This document shows, one piece after another, positions 40,152-48,870 of a DNA stretch of 64,000 bases. The notes beneath the pieces are model-generated. The model saw only the letters and a list, made by a program, of their open reading frames with translations. It had not been told where the DNA came from and searched no databases. The first letter of the stretch is position 1; each line of letters starts with the position of its first letter. Source of the DNA: Chromohalobacter sarecensis (lineage in GTDB: Bacteria; Pseudomonadota; Gammaproteobacteria; Pseudomonadales; Halomonadaceae); contig NZ_JAKGAN010000001.1 in the NCBI RefSeq assembly GCF_023061135.1, forward strand, positions 62,001-126,000, read 5' to 3'. A program made the translations under genes and the position numbers.

Positions 40152-41634
40152 CCAGCGTGAAGCCGGCATTGCGTTGATAACGCGCCTCCTGTTCGAGGTC
40201 GGCCATCAGCAGCGGTTGGTCGGCCTGGTCGAGTGCCAGTCGCAGCGTGTCGCCATCGGCCTCGAGGTGGACGTCGAGGACAGGCTGCTCGGGACGCGAA
40301 TGATTGAGCGCCACCGCCAGTCGCAATAGTCGCGCCAGGCGTGCATAAATCGATCGCGAGGCAGAGGGGAGGGCGTCGAGTTCCTTGCTGGGGAACTTAC
40401 GTCGATGGGCACGCACCAGGAAGGCGAGGGCCTGTTGCTCGGGGCGTGAAAATCCGGCCAAGTCGGAGTTTTCCAGCAGATAGGCGCCGTGGCGATGAAA
40501 CTGACTGTGTGAGACCGCCAGGCCGATTTCGTGCAACTCGGCCGCCCAGGCCAGGAAGCGTCGCTGCTCCTGGTTTAAGGGCCAAGCGTCGGCGATATGC
40601 GTGCAGAGGTGTTCGGCGGTGGTGCGTACGTTGTTTGCCTGACGCGTGTCGACGTCGAAGCGTCGGCGCAGCGTGATGAGCGCCGAGGCGCGGGAATCCT
40701 CGGCGGTATTGCGGCCGAGAAGATCATAGAGCACGCCTTCACGCAGAGCGCCGTCCGAGTAGCGCATGCGTTCGAGTTCGAAGGCCTCGAAGATGGCGCA
40801 CAGAATTGCCACGCCCGCCGGGAATACCCGAGCCCGGTCGCTCTTGAGCCCTTCCATGGCGACTTTATCGAGTTTCTTGCACTTCAGCAGTCGGCTGCGC
40901 AAGTTCTTCAGCCCCTGGCGCGTGATCATGCCTTCCGGTGCATCGCCGTTCGCGGCCTGCACGGCGGCGATGGCCTTGATGGTGCCGCTCGAGCCGATCG
41001 GGTCCTGCCAGCCGAGCGTTTGATAGGAACGGCGAATGTTGGCAAGCTCGGAAAGCGCGGCGAGCTCGGCCTTGCGAAAAGCCTTCTCGGTGATTTCTTC
41101 ATTGGCGAAGAAGCGTTGCGTATAAGCCACGCAGCCCATGTGCAGGCTTTCCAGTGCTAGCGGTTCGAAGCGCTCGCCGATGATGAGCTCGGTGGAACCG
41201 CCGCCGATGTCGATGATGAGCCGGCGTCCGTGGACTTCGGCCAGTGCATGCGCGGCACCCAGGTAGATCAAGCGCGCCTCCTCTCGGCCGGCGATGATTT
41301 CGATAGGGTGACCGATCAATGCCTCGGCGCGGTCGATCAGCGTCTGGCGGTTGTGGGCCGCGCGCAACGCATTGGTGCCCACGATGCGCACATCGCGGGC
41401 ATCGAGGCCGCTCAAGTAAGGTGCGAAACGCTCCAGGCAGGCCAGCGCTCGCTCCATGGCCGCTTCGTCGAGGCGCTCCTCGTCATCGAGCCCGGCCGCC
41501 AGCTGTACCTTTTCGCCGAGCTTGGCGACGACCTGAAGTTGACCGGCGTAATGATTGGCCACCAGCAAGTGGAAGCTGTTCGAGCCCAGGTCGATGGCGG
41601 CGAGACGCCGAGGGGCCGGATGGCGGCTGCTCAT
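40138..41634 (-). CDS. ppx: Exopolyphosphatase
   Basis: 498-residue Ppx/GppA phosphatase that degrades polyphosphate from the ends. The actin-like ATPase motifs AIDLGSNSFHLLVA (N-terminus) and IDIGGGSTELIIGE (about residue 145) are present, with the HD-like C-terminal domain beyond about residue 310. ATG 41634 matches the family start. It is the opposite of ppk, which is about 10 kb away. The 3' end overlaps tilS. Confidence 0.95.
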   Translation of the reverse strand: MSSRHPAPRRLAAIDLGSNSFHLLVANHYAGQLQVVAKLGEKVQLAAGLDDEERLDEAAMERALACLERFAPYLSGLDARDVRIVGTNALRAAHNRQTLIDRAEALIGHPIEIIAGREEARLIYLGAAHALAEVHGRRLIIDIGGGSTELIIGERFEPLALESLHMGCVAYTQRFFANEEITEKAFRKAELAALSELANIRRSYQTLGWQDPIGSSGTIKAIAAVQAANGDAPEGMITRQGLKNLRSRLLKCKKLDKVAMEGLKSDRARVFPAGVAILCAIFEAFELERMRYSDGALREGVLYDLLGRNTAEDSRASALITLRRRFDVDTRQANNVRTTAEHLCTHIADAWPLNQEQRRFLAWAAELHEIGLAVSHSQFHRHGAYLLENSDLAGFSRPEQQALAFLVRAHRRKFPSKELDALPSASRSIYARLARLLRLAVALNHSRPEQPVLDVHLEADGDTLRLALDQADQPLLMADLEQEARYQRNAGFTLVIDA

Positions 41635-41753
41635 GCGAGGATCCTTTTCACAGAAGTAGGGCAAGGTTGCGGGGGCGCTCAAGGCTTGTCAATTGTCGCC
41701 ATGCGGCGTCCAATGAGGAATGATGAATTGGCCGAATATTCAGGAGACGGCGC

Positions 41754-42086
41754 ATGTCCGAACGGCTTTTCGAAGTGACGGACGATACCTTCGAGACTCG
41801 CGTGTTGGAAGTAGCCACGCCGACCCTGGTGGCCTTCGTGGCGTCCTGGTGCGGTCCCTGCGTCGAATTGCGTCCCAGGTTGTCCGCCCTGGCCGACGCC
41901 CGCGAGACGACGTTGCAGGTCGCGCTGTGCGATGTCGACCTCAATACGGCTACGGCGAGCAAGTACGGTGTGCGCGGCATGCCGACCCTGGCGTTGTTTA
42001 CCGACGCGGGGCTGGATACCACACGCGTGGGGGCGTTGTCCGCTGCGCAACTCGACACATGGCTCGATCACCAACTCGCGAATTGA
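41754..42086 (+). CDS. trxA: Thioredoxin
   Basis: 110-residue thioredoxin with the redox motif WCGPC at about residues 32-36 and the cis-proline segment GMPTLALF. It probably reduces cytoplasmic disulfides; no signal peptide is present. AGGAG lies eight bases before the ATG. A thioredoxin gene directly upstream of rho is conserved in many gammaproteobacteria. Sequence outside the core is divergent from E. coli TrxA, so a specialised thioredoxin is possible. Confidence 0.9.
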   Translation: MSERLFEVTDDTFETRVLEVATPTLVAFVASWCGPCVELRPRLSALADARETTLQVALCDVDLNTATASKYGVRGMPTLALFTDAGLDTTRVGALSAAQLDTWLDHQLAN

Positions 42087-42162
42087 GGCCGTGCCATGGA
42101 GATGGTCGATCCTCGACGACACACAGCGTAGCGCCCCGGCGTCACGCATGAGAAAAGTGGGC

Positions 42163-42191
42163 TTGCGTTTGGCTGGCGCCTTGACTACCAT
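42163..42191 (+). promoter_or_regulatory. Putative rho promoter
   Basis: TTGCGT (42163-42168) and TACCAT (42186-42191) are 17 bases apart. Transcription would start near 42198, leaving a leader of about 320 bases. Confidence 0.4.
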
Positions 42192-42315
42192 CGAGTCGTT
42201 CGCCTGTTCCGAATGCTTCCTGACCGTACACGCGGCATTGCCGTCGCGGTCCTTCAAGTCGTCAGATCGCCCCAAGTATTCCTGCCTTGCTAAGTCTCCC
42301 GATCAGGAGCTAGGT

Positions 42316-42387
42316 ATGGCACCAGGCGACGCGAACCGAATCTCTCAATACCGTTTTTCGCCACCCCCTCGCGCGGCGATGCCTTGA
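42316..42387 (+). CDS. Candidate rho leader peptide (RhoL-like)
   Basis: A 23-codon ORF (begins MAPGDANRISQYRFS) with a perfect AGGAG six bases before its ATG, in the leader about 130 bases before rho. E. coli rho also has a short leader peptide gene, rhoL. The match is positional and the sequences are not clearly alignable, though both contain an Arg-Phe-Ser triplet. Its translation could alter access of Rho to the leader. Confidence 0.4.
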   Translation: MAPGDANRISQYRFSPPPRAAMP

Positions 42388-42517
42388 GGCATGAATGCGA
42401 CGAGTGGAATGGATTTCCTGGGGCCCTCTGAACGCACCGCGCGGCGCACAACCGCCTCCTGTCTTTTGTCCGGCAATCCCATTGCCTCGCCGACACGAGC
42501 AACCTCTGACGAAACCG

Positions 42518-43777
<1,260 letters not shown>

Positions 43778-43967
43778 TCCGGTGCTATTGCGCTCACGCA
43801 GACGGTGTTGAATCCTCCCTGGTGCGCCAGCCCGGTCGGCATGCTCATGTACAAACGCGTACACTCCGCTGCCTCAGTCGGATTCGCCTTGTCTGCGTGT
43901 CGCTCATGACGCACCTGCTGACTGCGGCCAGCCTTGATAACATGTTGAGGCGAGCGGCGCCGAGGAT

Positions 43968-44044
43968 AGGCCTGCAGGAGGTCCTACGCCATGGATGGCG
44001 TAGGTAGCGTCCAGGGATGGGTTCATAGCGCCTCCGGAAGGCCT
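43968..44044. repeat. 77-bp foldback repeat between rho and ubiD
   Basis: Outer arms AGGCCTGCAGGAGG (43968-43981) and CCTCCGGAAGGCCT (44031-44044) are inverted copies matching at 12 of 14 positions. Inside lies a near-perfect palindrome CCTACGCCAT-GG-ATGGCGTAGG (43983-44004), followed by a second CAGGGATGGG segment. The layout resembles short dispersed foldback repeats of Halomonas-type genomes, from memory only. Confidence 0.6.
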
Positions 44045-44100
44045 GCCTCGGCTGACGCGTGCAAGATATCGCCGGGCTGAAGGCCGATGGGCGGTCAATG

Positions 44101-44129
44101 AAAGGGGCGGCATGTTATGCTGCCCTTTT
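44101..44129. terminator. Bidirectional terminator-like hairpin before ubiD
   Basis: AAAGGGGCGGCAT (44101-44113) pairs with ATGCTGCCCTTTT (44117-44129) over 13 bp with two G-U pairs and a three-base loop, flanked by A- and T-runs. It lies 325 bp after rho and only 23 bp before the ubiD start, so it may end rho transcription or attenuate ubiD. Confidence 0.6.
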
Positions 44130-44152
44130 CGCGTTCTGGCACGGAAAACCAC

Positions 44153-45679
44153 ATGAAGTATCGGGACTTGCGCGATTTCATCGCGGCGCTGGAGGAACGT
44201 GGCGAGCTCCAGCGAATCACGGCGGAGGTCGATCCTTACCTGGAGATCACCGAGATCTGTGATCGTACGCTACGCGCGGGCGGACCGGCGTTGCTGTTCG
44301 AGAACGTCAAGGGCCACGCCATGCCGTTGCTGGGCAATCTGTTCGGCACGCCGGAGCGTGTCGCACTGGGCATGGGCCAGGACTCGATCGGCGCGCTGCG
44401 CGAGGTCGGCGAACTGCTGGCATTTCTCAAGGAGCCGGAGCCGCCCAAGGGCTTCCGTGATGCCTGGGAAAAGCTCCCCATCTTCAAGCAGGTAATGAGC
44501 ATGGGGCCCAAGACGTTGCGCAAGGCGCCATGCCAGGAAGTGGTCCGCGAAGGCGACGATGTCGACCTTGACGAGCTACCGATCCAGCATTGTTGGCCGG
44601 GTGACGTGGCACCGCTGGTGACCTGGTCGCTGGTGGTCACCAAGGGGCCTCACAAGGAGCGCCAGAACTTGGGCATCTACCGCCAGCAGAAATTGGGCAA
44701 GAACCGCCTGATCATGCGCTGGCTGTCGCATCGCGGCGGGGCGCTGGATTTCCAGGAATGGCAGCAAGCCCACCCGGGCGAGCCGTTTCCGGTGGCGGTG
44801 GCGCTGGGTGCCGACCCGGCCACCATTCTCGGTGCGGTGACGCCGGTGCCGGATAGCCTCTCCGAATACGCCTTCGCCGGCTTGCTGCGCGGCTCGCGCA
44901 CCGAACTGGTCAAGTGCGGGCATGCCGATCTCGAGGTACCAGCCTCGAGCGAAATCGTTCTCGAGGGTTATCTCTACCCCGACGATACGGCGCCGGAAGG
45001 CCCTTATGGCGACCATACCGGCTACTACAACGAGGTCGAGACGTTCCCGGTCTTTACCGTGGAACGCATCACCCATCGCCGCGATCCGATCTATCATTCC
45101 ACTTATACCGGGCGGCCGCCGGATGAACCCGCCATCCTCGGCTTGGCACTCAACGAAGTGTTCGTGCCGATCCTGCGCAAGCAATTTCCCGAGATCGTCG
45201 ATTTCTACCTGCCGCCGGAAGGCTGTTCCTACCGCATGGCGGTGGTGACCATGAAGAAGCAGTACCCGGGCCACGCCAAGCGCGTGATGATGGGCGTGTG
45301 GAGCTTCTTGCGCCAGTTCATGTACACCAAATTCGTGATCGTGCTCGATGACGATGTCGACGCGCGTAACTGGGAAGACGTGATCTGGGCGATCACCACG
45401 CGCATGGACCCGGCGCGCGATACGGTGATGGTCGAGAACACGCCCATCGACTATCTCGATTTCGCCTCGCCGGTGGCGGGCCTGGGGTCGAAGATGGGGT
45501 TCGATGCCACCACTAAATGGGCGGGCGAAACCAACCGCGAGTGGGGCACGCCCATCGTCATGGACGAGGCCATCAAGCGGCGTGTCGACGCGCGCTGGGA
45601 GGAATACGGCATCGCGACGCCGCCACCGGCCCCCCGACATTCGCCCCAGAGCGACGAACGAGGACACGATGACGCCTAA
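44153..45679 (+). CDS. ubiD: 3-octaprenyl-4-hydroxybenzoate carboxy-lyase
   Basis: 508-residue prenylated-FMN-dependent decarboxylase of ubiquinone synthesis. It begins [19 protein letters not shown], with [12 protein letters not shown] in the middle and the conserved late block [22 protein letters not shown]. Its cofactor is supplied by UbiX, not encoded here. The last 11 bases overlap the following flavin reductase gene, as in the ubiD-fre pair of E. coli. Confidence 0.97.
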   Translation: MKYRDLRDFIAALEERGELQRITAEVDPYLEITEICDRTLRAGGPALLFENVKGHAMPLLGNLFGTPERVALGMGQDSIGALREVGELLAFLKEPEPPKGFRDAWEKLPIFKQVMSMGPKTLRKAPCQEVVREGDDVDLDELPIQHCWPGDVAPLVTWSLVVTKGPHKERQNLGIYRQQKLGKNRLIMRWLSHRGGALDFQEWQQAHPGEPFPVAVALGADPATILGAVTPVPDSLSEYAFAGLLRGSRTELVKCGHADLEVPASSEIVLEGYLYPDDTAPEGPYGDHTGYYNEVETFPVFTVERITHRRDPIYHSTYTGRPPDEPAILGLALNEVFVPILRKQFPEIVDFYLPPEGCSYRMAVVTMKKQYPGHAKRVMMGVWSFLRQFMYTKFVIVLDDDVDARNWEDVIWAITTRMDPARDTVMVENTPIDYLDFASPVAGLGSKMGFDATTKWAGETNREWGTPIVMDEAIKRRVDARWEEYGIATPPPAPRHSPQSDERGHDDA

Positions 45680-46481
45680 GACCCTGACCTGCCATGTCGA
45701 ATCGGTCGAGGACCTGACGCCCGATGTATTCCGCGTGCATCTGGCGGGGCGCCGCGAGGCTATCGCGCATGCCCCCGGGCAGTACCTGGAGCTCAAGCTC
45801 GACGACGAGACCTGGGTGCCGTTCTCCATCGCCAACGCCCATGTCGACGACGGCATCATCGAACTGCACGTCCAGCATTGGCCGGAACGCAGCAACTCGG
45901 CACGCCTGCGCGAGATCCTCGTGCAGGCCGCCCAGTTGACGGTGCGCCTGCCCAATGGCGGCTGCGTGCTGGACCTCCGCAGTCGGCGGCCGCTGACGCT
46001 GATCGCGGCGGGCACGGGTTTCGCCCAGATGAAGGCCATCGTCGAGGCGGCTCTGGCCAACGAGCACCCGGGCCCGATTCGGTTGTGGTGGGCGGTCAAG
46101 CATCCGCGGGATCTGTATCTGGAAAGCCTGGCGCTGCAATGGGTCGCCGAGCATACGTATGTCGAGATGCACACCGTCAGCGAGGAGAGCGATCCCGGTC
46201 TGAGCACGCCACCGGGGGTGACACGCCACATCGGGCGTATCGACGAGGTGCTTGCTACGGTATTGGAGGACGTCTCCGGCGATGATATCTACCTCTCCGG
46301 CTCGCCGGGCATGGTCTACGCCTGCATCGATACGCTGGCGCCGCTGGGGCTCGATCCCGAGCGAGTCTTCTCGGATGTCTTCGCCTATGCGCCGCGCGTA
46401 CCGCTGATTCCGCTGCCGGACGACGCGGCCGAGACCGTACCGCTGTCGCCCGGCGAGCGCCGTGCGGAGGACGACGCATGA
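45669..46481 (+). CDS. fre: NAD(P)H-flavin reductase family protein (Fre-like)
   Basis: 270-residue FAD/NAD-binding oxidoreductase. Flavin-binding segment VPFSIANAH (the RxYS-like site is altered) and NAD-binding segment [16 protein letters not shown] are visible, with late [14 protein letters not shown]. In E. coli the gene after ubiD is fre, which supplies reduced flavin; the same role, perhaps for UbiX, is inferred. The C-terminal extension of about 30 acidic residues is longer than E. coli Fre (233 residues). It overlaps ubiD by 11 bp and folM by four. Confidence 0.85.
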   Translation: MTPKTLTCHVESVEDLTPDVFRVHLAGRREAIAHAPGQYLELKLDDETWVPFSIANAHVDDGIIELHVQHWPERSNSARLREILVQAAQLTVRLPNGGCVLDLRSRRPLTLIAAGTGFAQMKAIVEAALANEHPGPIRLWWAVKHPRDLYLESLALQWVAEHTYVEMHTVSEESDPGLSTPPGVTRHIGRIDEVLATVLEDVSGDDIYLSGSPGMVYACIDTLAPLGLDPERVFSDVFAYAPRVPLIPLPDDAAETVPLSPGERRAEDDA

Positions 46482-47191
46482 GCCAATCGCCGATTCTCGT
46501 CACCGGTGGCGCCCAGCGCTTGGGGCGCCATTGCGTCGAGCGCCTGCTTGACGACGGCCAGCCGGTGATCATGAGCTACCGTCGCGAACGCGAGTCTCTT
46601 GAGGCACTGCGTCGTCGCGGGGCGGTGACTCTGGCGGCGGACTTTTCCAGCGAGGCGGGCATTCACGACTTCATTGCACGCCTCAAGGCGCAGACCTCGT
46701 CGCTGCGCGCCATCGTCCACAATGCCAGCGACTGGGCGCCGGACAGCCTCGACGACGATGCCGGCGCCAATTTCGAACGCCTGTTTCGCGTGCACATGCA
46801 GGCCCCTTACCTGATCAACCTGCATGCCCGAGAGCTGCTCGATGCCTGCCAGGAACCGCAGCGCGACATCATCCACATGACTGACTACGTCAGCCAGAAG
46901 GGCTCGCGCAAGCATGCCGCCTACGCGGCGACCAAGGCGGGCTTGGACAACCTGACCCTGTCGTTCGCCGCGATGTACGCGCCGGATATCCAGGTCAACG
47001 CCATCGCGCCGGCCTTGATCATGCTGGGCGAGGGCGACGACGAGGCCTATGCCGAGAAGGCCAAGGCCAAGTCGTTGATGGCCAAGGTGCCGGGGCCGGG
47101 CGTCATTTATCAGACGCTGCGTTATCTGCTCGACAACGATTTCGTGACCGGCGCGATATTGCCTGTCGATGGTGGTCGTCACCTGCGATGA
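46478..47191 (+). CDS. folM: Dihydromonapterin reductase FolM
   Basis: 237-residue short-chain dehydrogenase that reduces dihydromonapterin (and weakly dihydrofolate) with NADPH. The TGGAQRLGR cofactor loop, HNASDW and the catalytic YAATK motif are present. The ATG overlaps the previous stop (ATGA). It belongs to the ubiD-fre-folM transcription unit. Confidence 0.88.
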   Translation: MSQSPILVTGGAQRLGRHCVERLLDDGQPVIMSYRRERESLEALRRRGAVTLAADFSSEAGIHDFIARLKAQTSSLRAIVHNASDWAPDSLDDDAGANFERLFRVHMQAPYLINLHARELLDACQEPQRDIIHMTDYVSQKGSRKHAAYAATKAGLDNLTLSFAAMYAPDIQVNAIAPALIMLGEGDDEAYAEKAKAKSLMAKVPGPGVIYQTLRYLLDNDFVTGAILPVDGGRHLR

Positions 47192-47212
47192 GTGACGCTT
47201 GCCGTTGCGGGC

Positions 47213-47240
47213 TTGCCAAATTGCCACAGCCATGTAGGAT
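47213..47240 (+). promoter_or_regulatory. Putative promoter of the DAHP synthase leader
   Basis: TTGCCA (47213-47218) and TAGGAT (47235-47240) are 16 bases apart. The leader ORF begins 24 bases after the -10. Confidence 0.5.
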
Positions 47241-47264
47241 AAGGGCATGTTTAGGAGTCAACCC

Positions 47265-47399
47265 ATGTCGATAGCATCAGTCACCGCACGTATGCCTTCC
47301 CTGCCGATTCAGGCAGCGGAAGATGCCGTGCGCGCGTTGTCTGGTTTTAGCTATGGATATTGGTTTAGCCCCGGCGTGCCCGGCGATAAGGTCACATGA
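47265..47399 (+). CDS. Leader peptide 1, aromatic attenuator
   Basis: 44-codon ORF with AGGAG eight bases before the ATG. Codons 28-34 read Phe-Ser-Tyr-Gly-Tyr-Trp-Phe: five of seven are aromatic, covering all three end products of the aromatic pathway. The ORF ends inside a long hairpin (47373-47422), and an intrinsic terminator follows 50 bases later. This is the layout of a transcription-attenuation leader in which slow decoding of Phe, Tyr or Trp codons allows read-through. I do not recognise it as a named leader peptide. Confidence 0.75.
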   Translation: MSIASVTARMPSLPIQAAEDAVRALSGFSYGYWFSPGVPGDKVT

Positions 47400-47469
47400 C
47401 CTGATACGCCGCGAGGCACGCCCACCCCGGGTTGCCTCCAGCGTCTTCGAACCCCTGGTCGGCAACCCG
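47373..47469 (+). promoter_or_regulatory. Competing RNA elements of the attenuator
   Basis: GGCGTGCC (47373-47380) pairs with GGCACGCC (47415-47422), extended inward by CGGCG (47381-47385) with CGCCG (47407-47411); this hairpin starts six bases after the aromatic codons and would be opened by a stalled ribosome. CGGGTTGCC (47428-47436) is perfectly complementary to GGCAACCCG (47461-47469), which forms the loop and top pairs of the terminator, so it is a candidate anti-terminator. Strict mutual exclusion is not obvious from the pairings, so the exact mechanism is open. Confidence 0.5.
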
Positions 47470-47482
47470 ACCGGGGGTTTTT
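47450..47482 (+). terminator. Intrinsic terminator downstream of leader 1
   Basis: A 12-bp stem (47450-47461 with 47468-47479, one G-U pair) with a six-base loop and a five-base T-run. It lies 219 bases before the ATG at 47701, so transcription must read through it to reach the DAHP synthase gene. Confidence 0.85.
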
Positions 47483-47527
47483 GCGTTTAATCCACCCCTT
47501 TTTTGACGTATGACACAGGAGCGGGAC

Positions 47528-47674
47528 ATGTTCGAGATCGGCGGCGCATGGCAGAGCACGCAGGCACTATATTATTGGCGATTTAGCGACATCCGGTCGG
47601 CCCTAGCTGCCACCTCCGACCGTGAAACGCTGGGTGGCGTCCACCGAACACGAAGTTCCGCTGTCCGCGCATGA
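47528..47674 (+). CDS. Leader peptide 2, second aromatic leader ORF
   Basis: 48-codon ORF beginning MFEIGGAWQ, with AGGAG eight bases before its ATG. Codons 15-19 read Tyr-Tyr-Trp-Arg-Phe. It lies after the terminator, so it is translated only on read-through transcripts. Its TGA overlaps by four bases (ATGA) with an upstream in-frame ATG of the DAHP synthase frame (47671), which suggests translational coupling. No second intrinsic terminator with a good T-run follows it. Confidence 0.6.
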   Translation: MFEIGGAWQSTQALYYWRFSDIRSALAATSDRETLGGVHRTRSSAVRA

Positions 47675-47682
47675 CGGACAGC
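47660..47682 (+). promoter_or_regulatory. Hairpin over the leader 2 stop codon
   Basis: GCTGTCCG (47660-47667) pairs perfectly with CGGACAGC (47675-47682); the seven-base loop holds the leader 2 stop and the possible start at 47671. A ribosome finishing leader 2 would melt it. It ends 18 bases before ATG 47701. Confidence 0.55.
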
Positions 47683-47700
47683 CCAGACAAGAGACTCGAC

Positions 47701-48771
47701 ATGAACGCACCCCTGACGATGCCCCAACGCCCCGATGTCGCCACGGCACCTTCTCATCAGCCCTTGCCCACGCCGGGGGAACTCAAGCAGCGCCTGCCGC
47801 TGGAAGGCGCCCTCGAAAAGCAGATCGAACGCCAGCGTGGCGAGATTCAGGCTATTCTCGATGGCCGCGACGACCGTCTGCTGGTGGTGGTGGGGCCCTG
47901 CTCGATTCACGATCCGCGTGCGGCGCTGGAATATGCCGAAAAGCTCAGTGAACTTGCCGCGCGCCTCGACGACCGTCTGTTGATGGTCATGCGTGTCTAT
48001 GTCGAAAAACCGCGCACCACCGTGGGCTGGAAGGGCCTCGCCTATGACCCGCACCTGGATGGCAGTGATGACATGGCGCATGGCCTGGAGGTCTCGCGGC
48101 GCTTGATGCGCGATATCGCTGCCCTGGGCATGCCCGTGGCCACCGAATTGTTGCAGCCGATGGCCGCGCCGTATCTGGAAGACCTGCTCAGTTGGGTGGC
48201 CATCGGCGCGCGTACCACCGAGTCGCAGATTCATCGTGAATTGGCCAGTGGCCTGCACGCCGCGGTGGGCTTCAAGAACGGCACCGACGGCAGCGTCGAT
48301 GTCGCCGTTGCCGCAATGCAGTCCGCTGCGCACCCACATCGCCACTTTGCTCTCGACGATGCCGGTCGACCGGCGATGCGCGAGACTGACGGCAATCCGC
48401 ATACCCACGTAGTGCTACGCGGTGGACATGGCAAGCCCAACTATGATGCGGACTCGGTCAGGGCCTGTCGCCGCGAACTGCAGAACGCCGGCATCGCGCC
48501 GCGTTTGATGGTTGATTGCAGCCATGCCAACTCGCGCAAGGACCACCGCCGCCAGACCGAGGTCATGCTCGATGTGCTCGAACAGCGCCTGGCCGGCGAT
48601 CGCGATCTGGTCGGCGTGATGCTGGAAAGTCACCTGCACGAGGGCAAGCAGCCGTTGCAGCCGGGTGCCATGCGGTATGGCGTCTCCGTTACCGATGCCT
48701 GCCTGGGCTGGGAAACGACCGAGCACTTGCTTGCATTGGCCGCCGAGCGGTTGCGCGATGCGCGTGCCTGA
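47701..48771 (+). CDS. aroF: Class I DAHP synthase (AroF-like)
   Basis: 356 residues from ATG 47701 (366 from ATG 47671). It condenses phosphoenolpyruvate and erythrose 4-phosphate, the first step of aromatic amino acid synthesis. Family motifs: VGPCSIHDP, EKPRTTVGWKGL, GARTTESQ, GFKNGTDGS and DCSHANSRKDHRRQ. The segments HVVLRGG, MVDCSHANS and RYGVSVTDACLGW look closest to E. coli AroF, but which amino acid inhibits it cannot be told. The leader with two aromatic ORFs points to control by charged tRNA levels. Confidence 0.93.
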   Translation: MNAPLTMPQRPDVATAPSHQPLPTPGELKQRLPLEGALEKQIERQRGEIQAILDGRDDRLLVVVGPCSIHDPRAALEYAEKLSELAARLDDRLLMVMRVYVEKPRTTVGWKGLAYDPHLDGSDDMAHGLEVSRRLMRDIAALGMPVATELLQPMAAPYLEDLLSWVAIGARTTESQIHRELASGLHAAVGFKNGTDGSVDVAVAAMQSAAHPHRHFALDDAGRPAMRETDGNPHTHVVLRGGHGKPNYDADSVRACRRELQNAGIAPRLMVDCSHANSRKDHRRQTEVMLDVLEQRLAGDRDLVGVMLESHLHEGKQPLQPGAMRYGVSVTDACLGWETTEHLLALAAERLRDARA

Positions 48772-48789
48772 GCGTTGCTTCATGGCATT

Positions 48790-48840
48790 GTCATATCGGC
48801 GGTCCAGGATATGACCTCACAGCTTGTGCCGACATGTCGG
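48790..48840. promoter_or_regulatory. Inverted repeats upstream of phoX
   Basis: GTCATATC (48790-48797) and GATATGAC (48808-48815) form a perfect 8-bp inverted repeat with a ten-base spacer. A 12-bp palindrome CCGACATGTCGG follows at 48829-48840. Neither has a T-run. They could be operators of phoX or a weak end signal for the DAHP synthase gene. A full Pho box was not found here. Confidence 0.4.
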
Positions 48841-48870
48841 AGTGTCGGTCGAACGCCGTGAGGAGAGATC

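Larger units (their letters stand above)
42087..42517 (+). other. Long rho leader region
   Basis: 430 bases without a large gene between the thioredoxin gene and rho. It holds a candidate promoter (42163-42191), a short ORF with a good ribosome site (42316-42387), a small palindrome across that ORF's stop (ATGCCT-TG-AGGCAT, 42379-42392), and a C-rich, G-poor stretch before rho (about 42440-42515) that would suit Rho binding and autoregulation. Confidence 0.5.
43778..44152 (+). other. Intergenic region rho-ubiD
   Basis: 375 bases with no supported gene. It contains the foldback repeat at 43968-44044 and the terminator-like hairpin at 44101-44129. No convincing promoter for ubiD was found downstream of the hairpin. 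Confidence 0.5.
47192..47700 (+). other. Attenuator region of the DAHP synthase gene
   Basis: 509 bases between folM and the DAHP synthase gene. They contain a promoter candidate, a first aromatic leader ORF, a long hairpin, an intrinsic terminator, a second aromatic leader ORF and a hairpin over the second ORF's stop. Each is listed separately. No other gene is seen. Confidence 0.7.

Noticed and set aside
47499-47504. T6 run at 47499 as a second terminator of the attenuator
   Set aside because: Only a 5-bp GGGGT/ACCCC stem with a 15-base loop precedes it, and the GGGGT is already used by the first terminator. Too weak to call.
48790-48815. Pho box upstream of phoX
   Set aside because: TTGTCAT occurs once but has no second heptamer at the required spacing; the clear feature is an inverted repeat instead.
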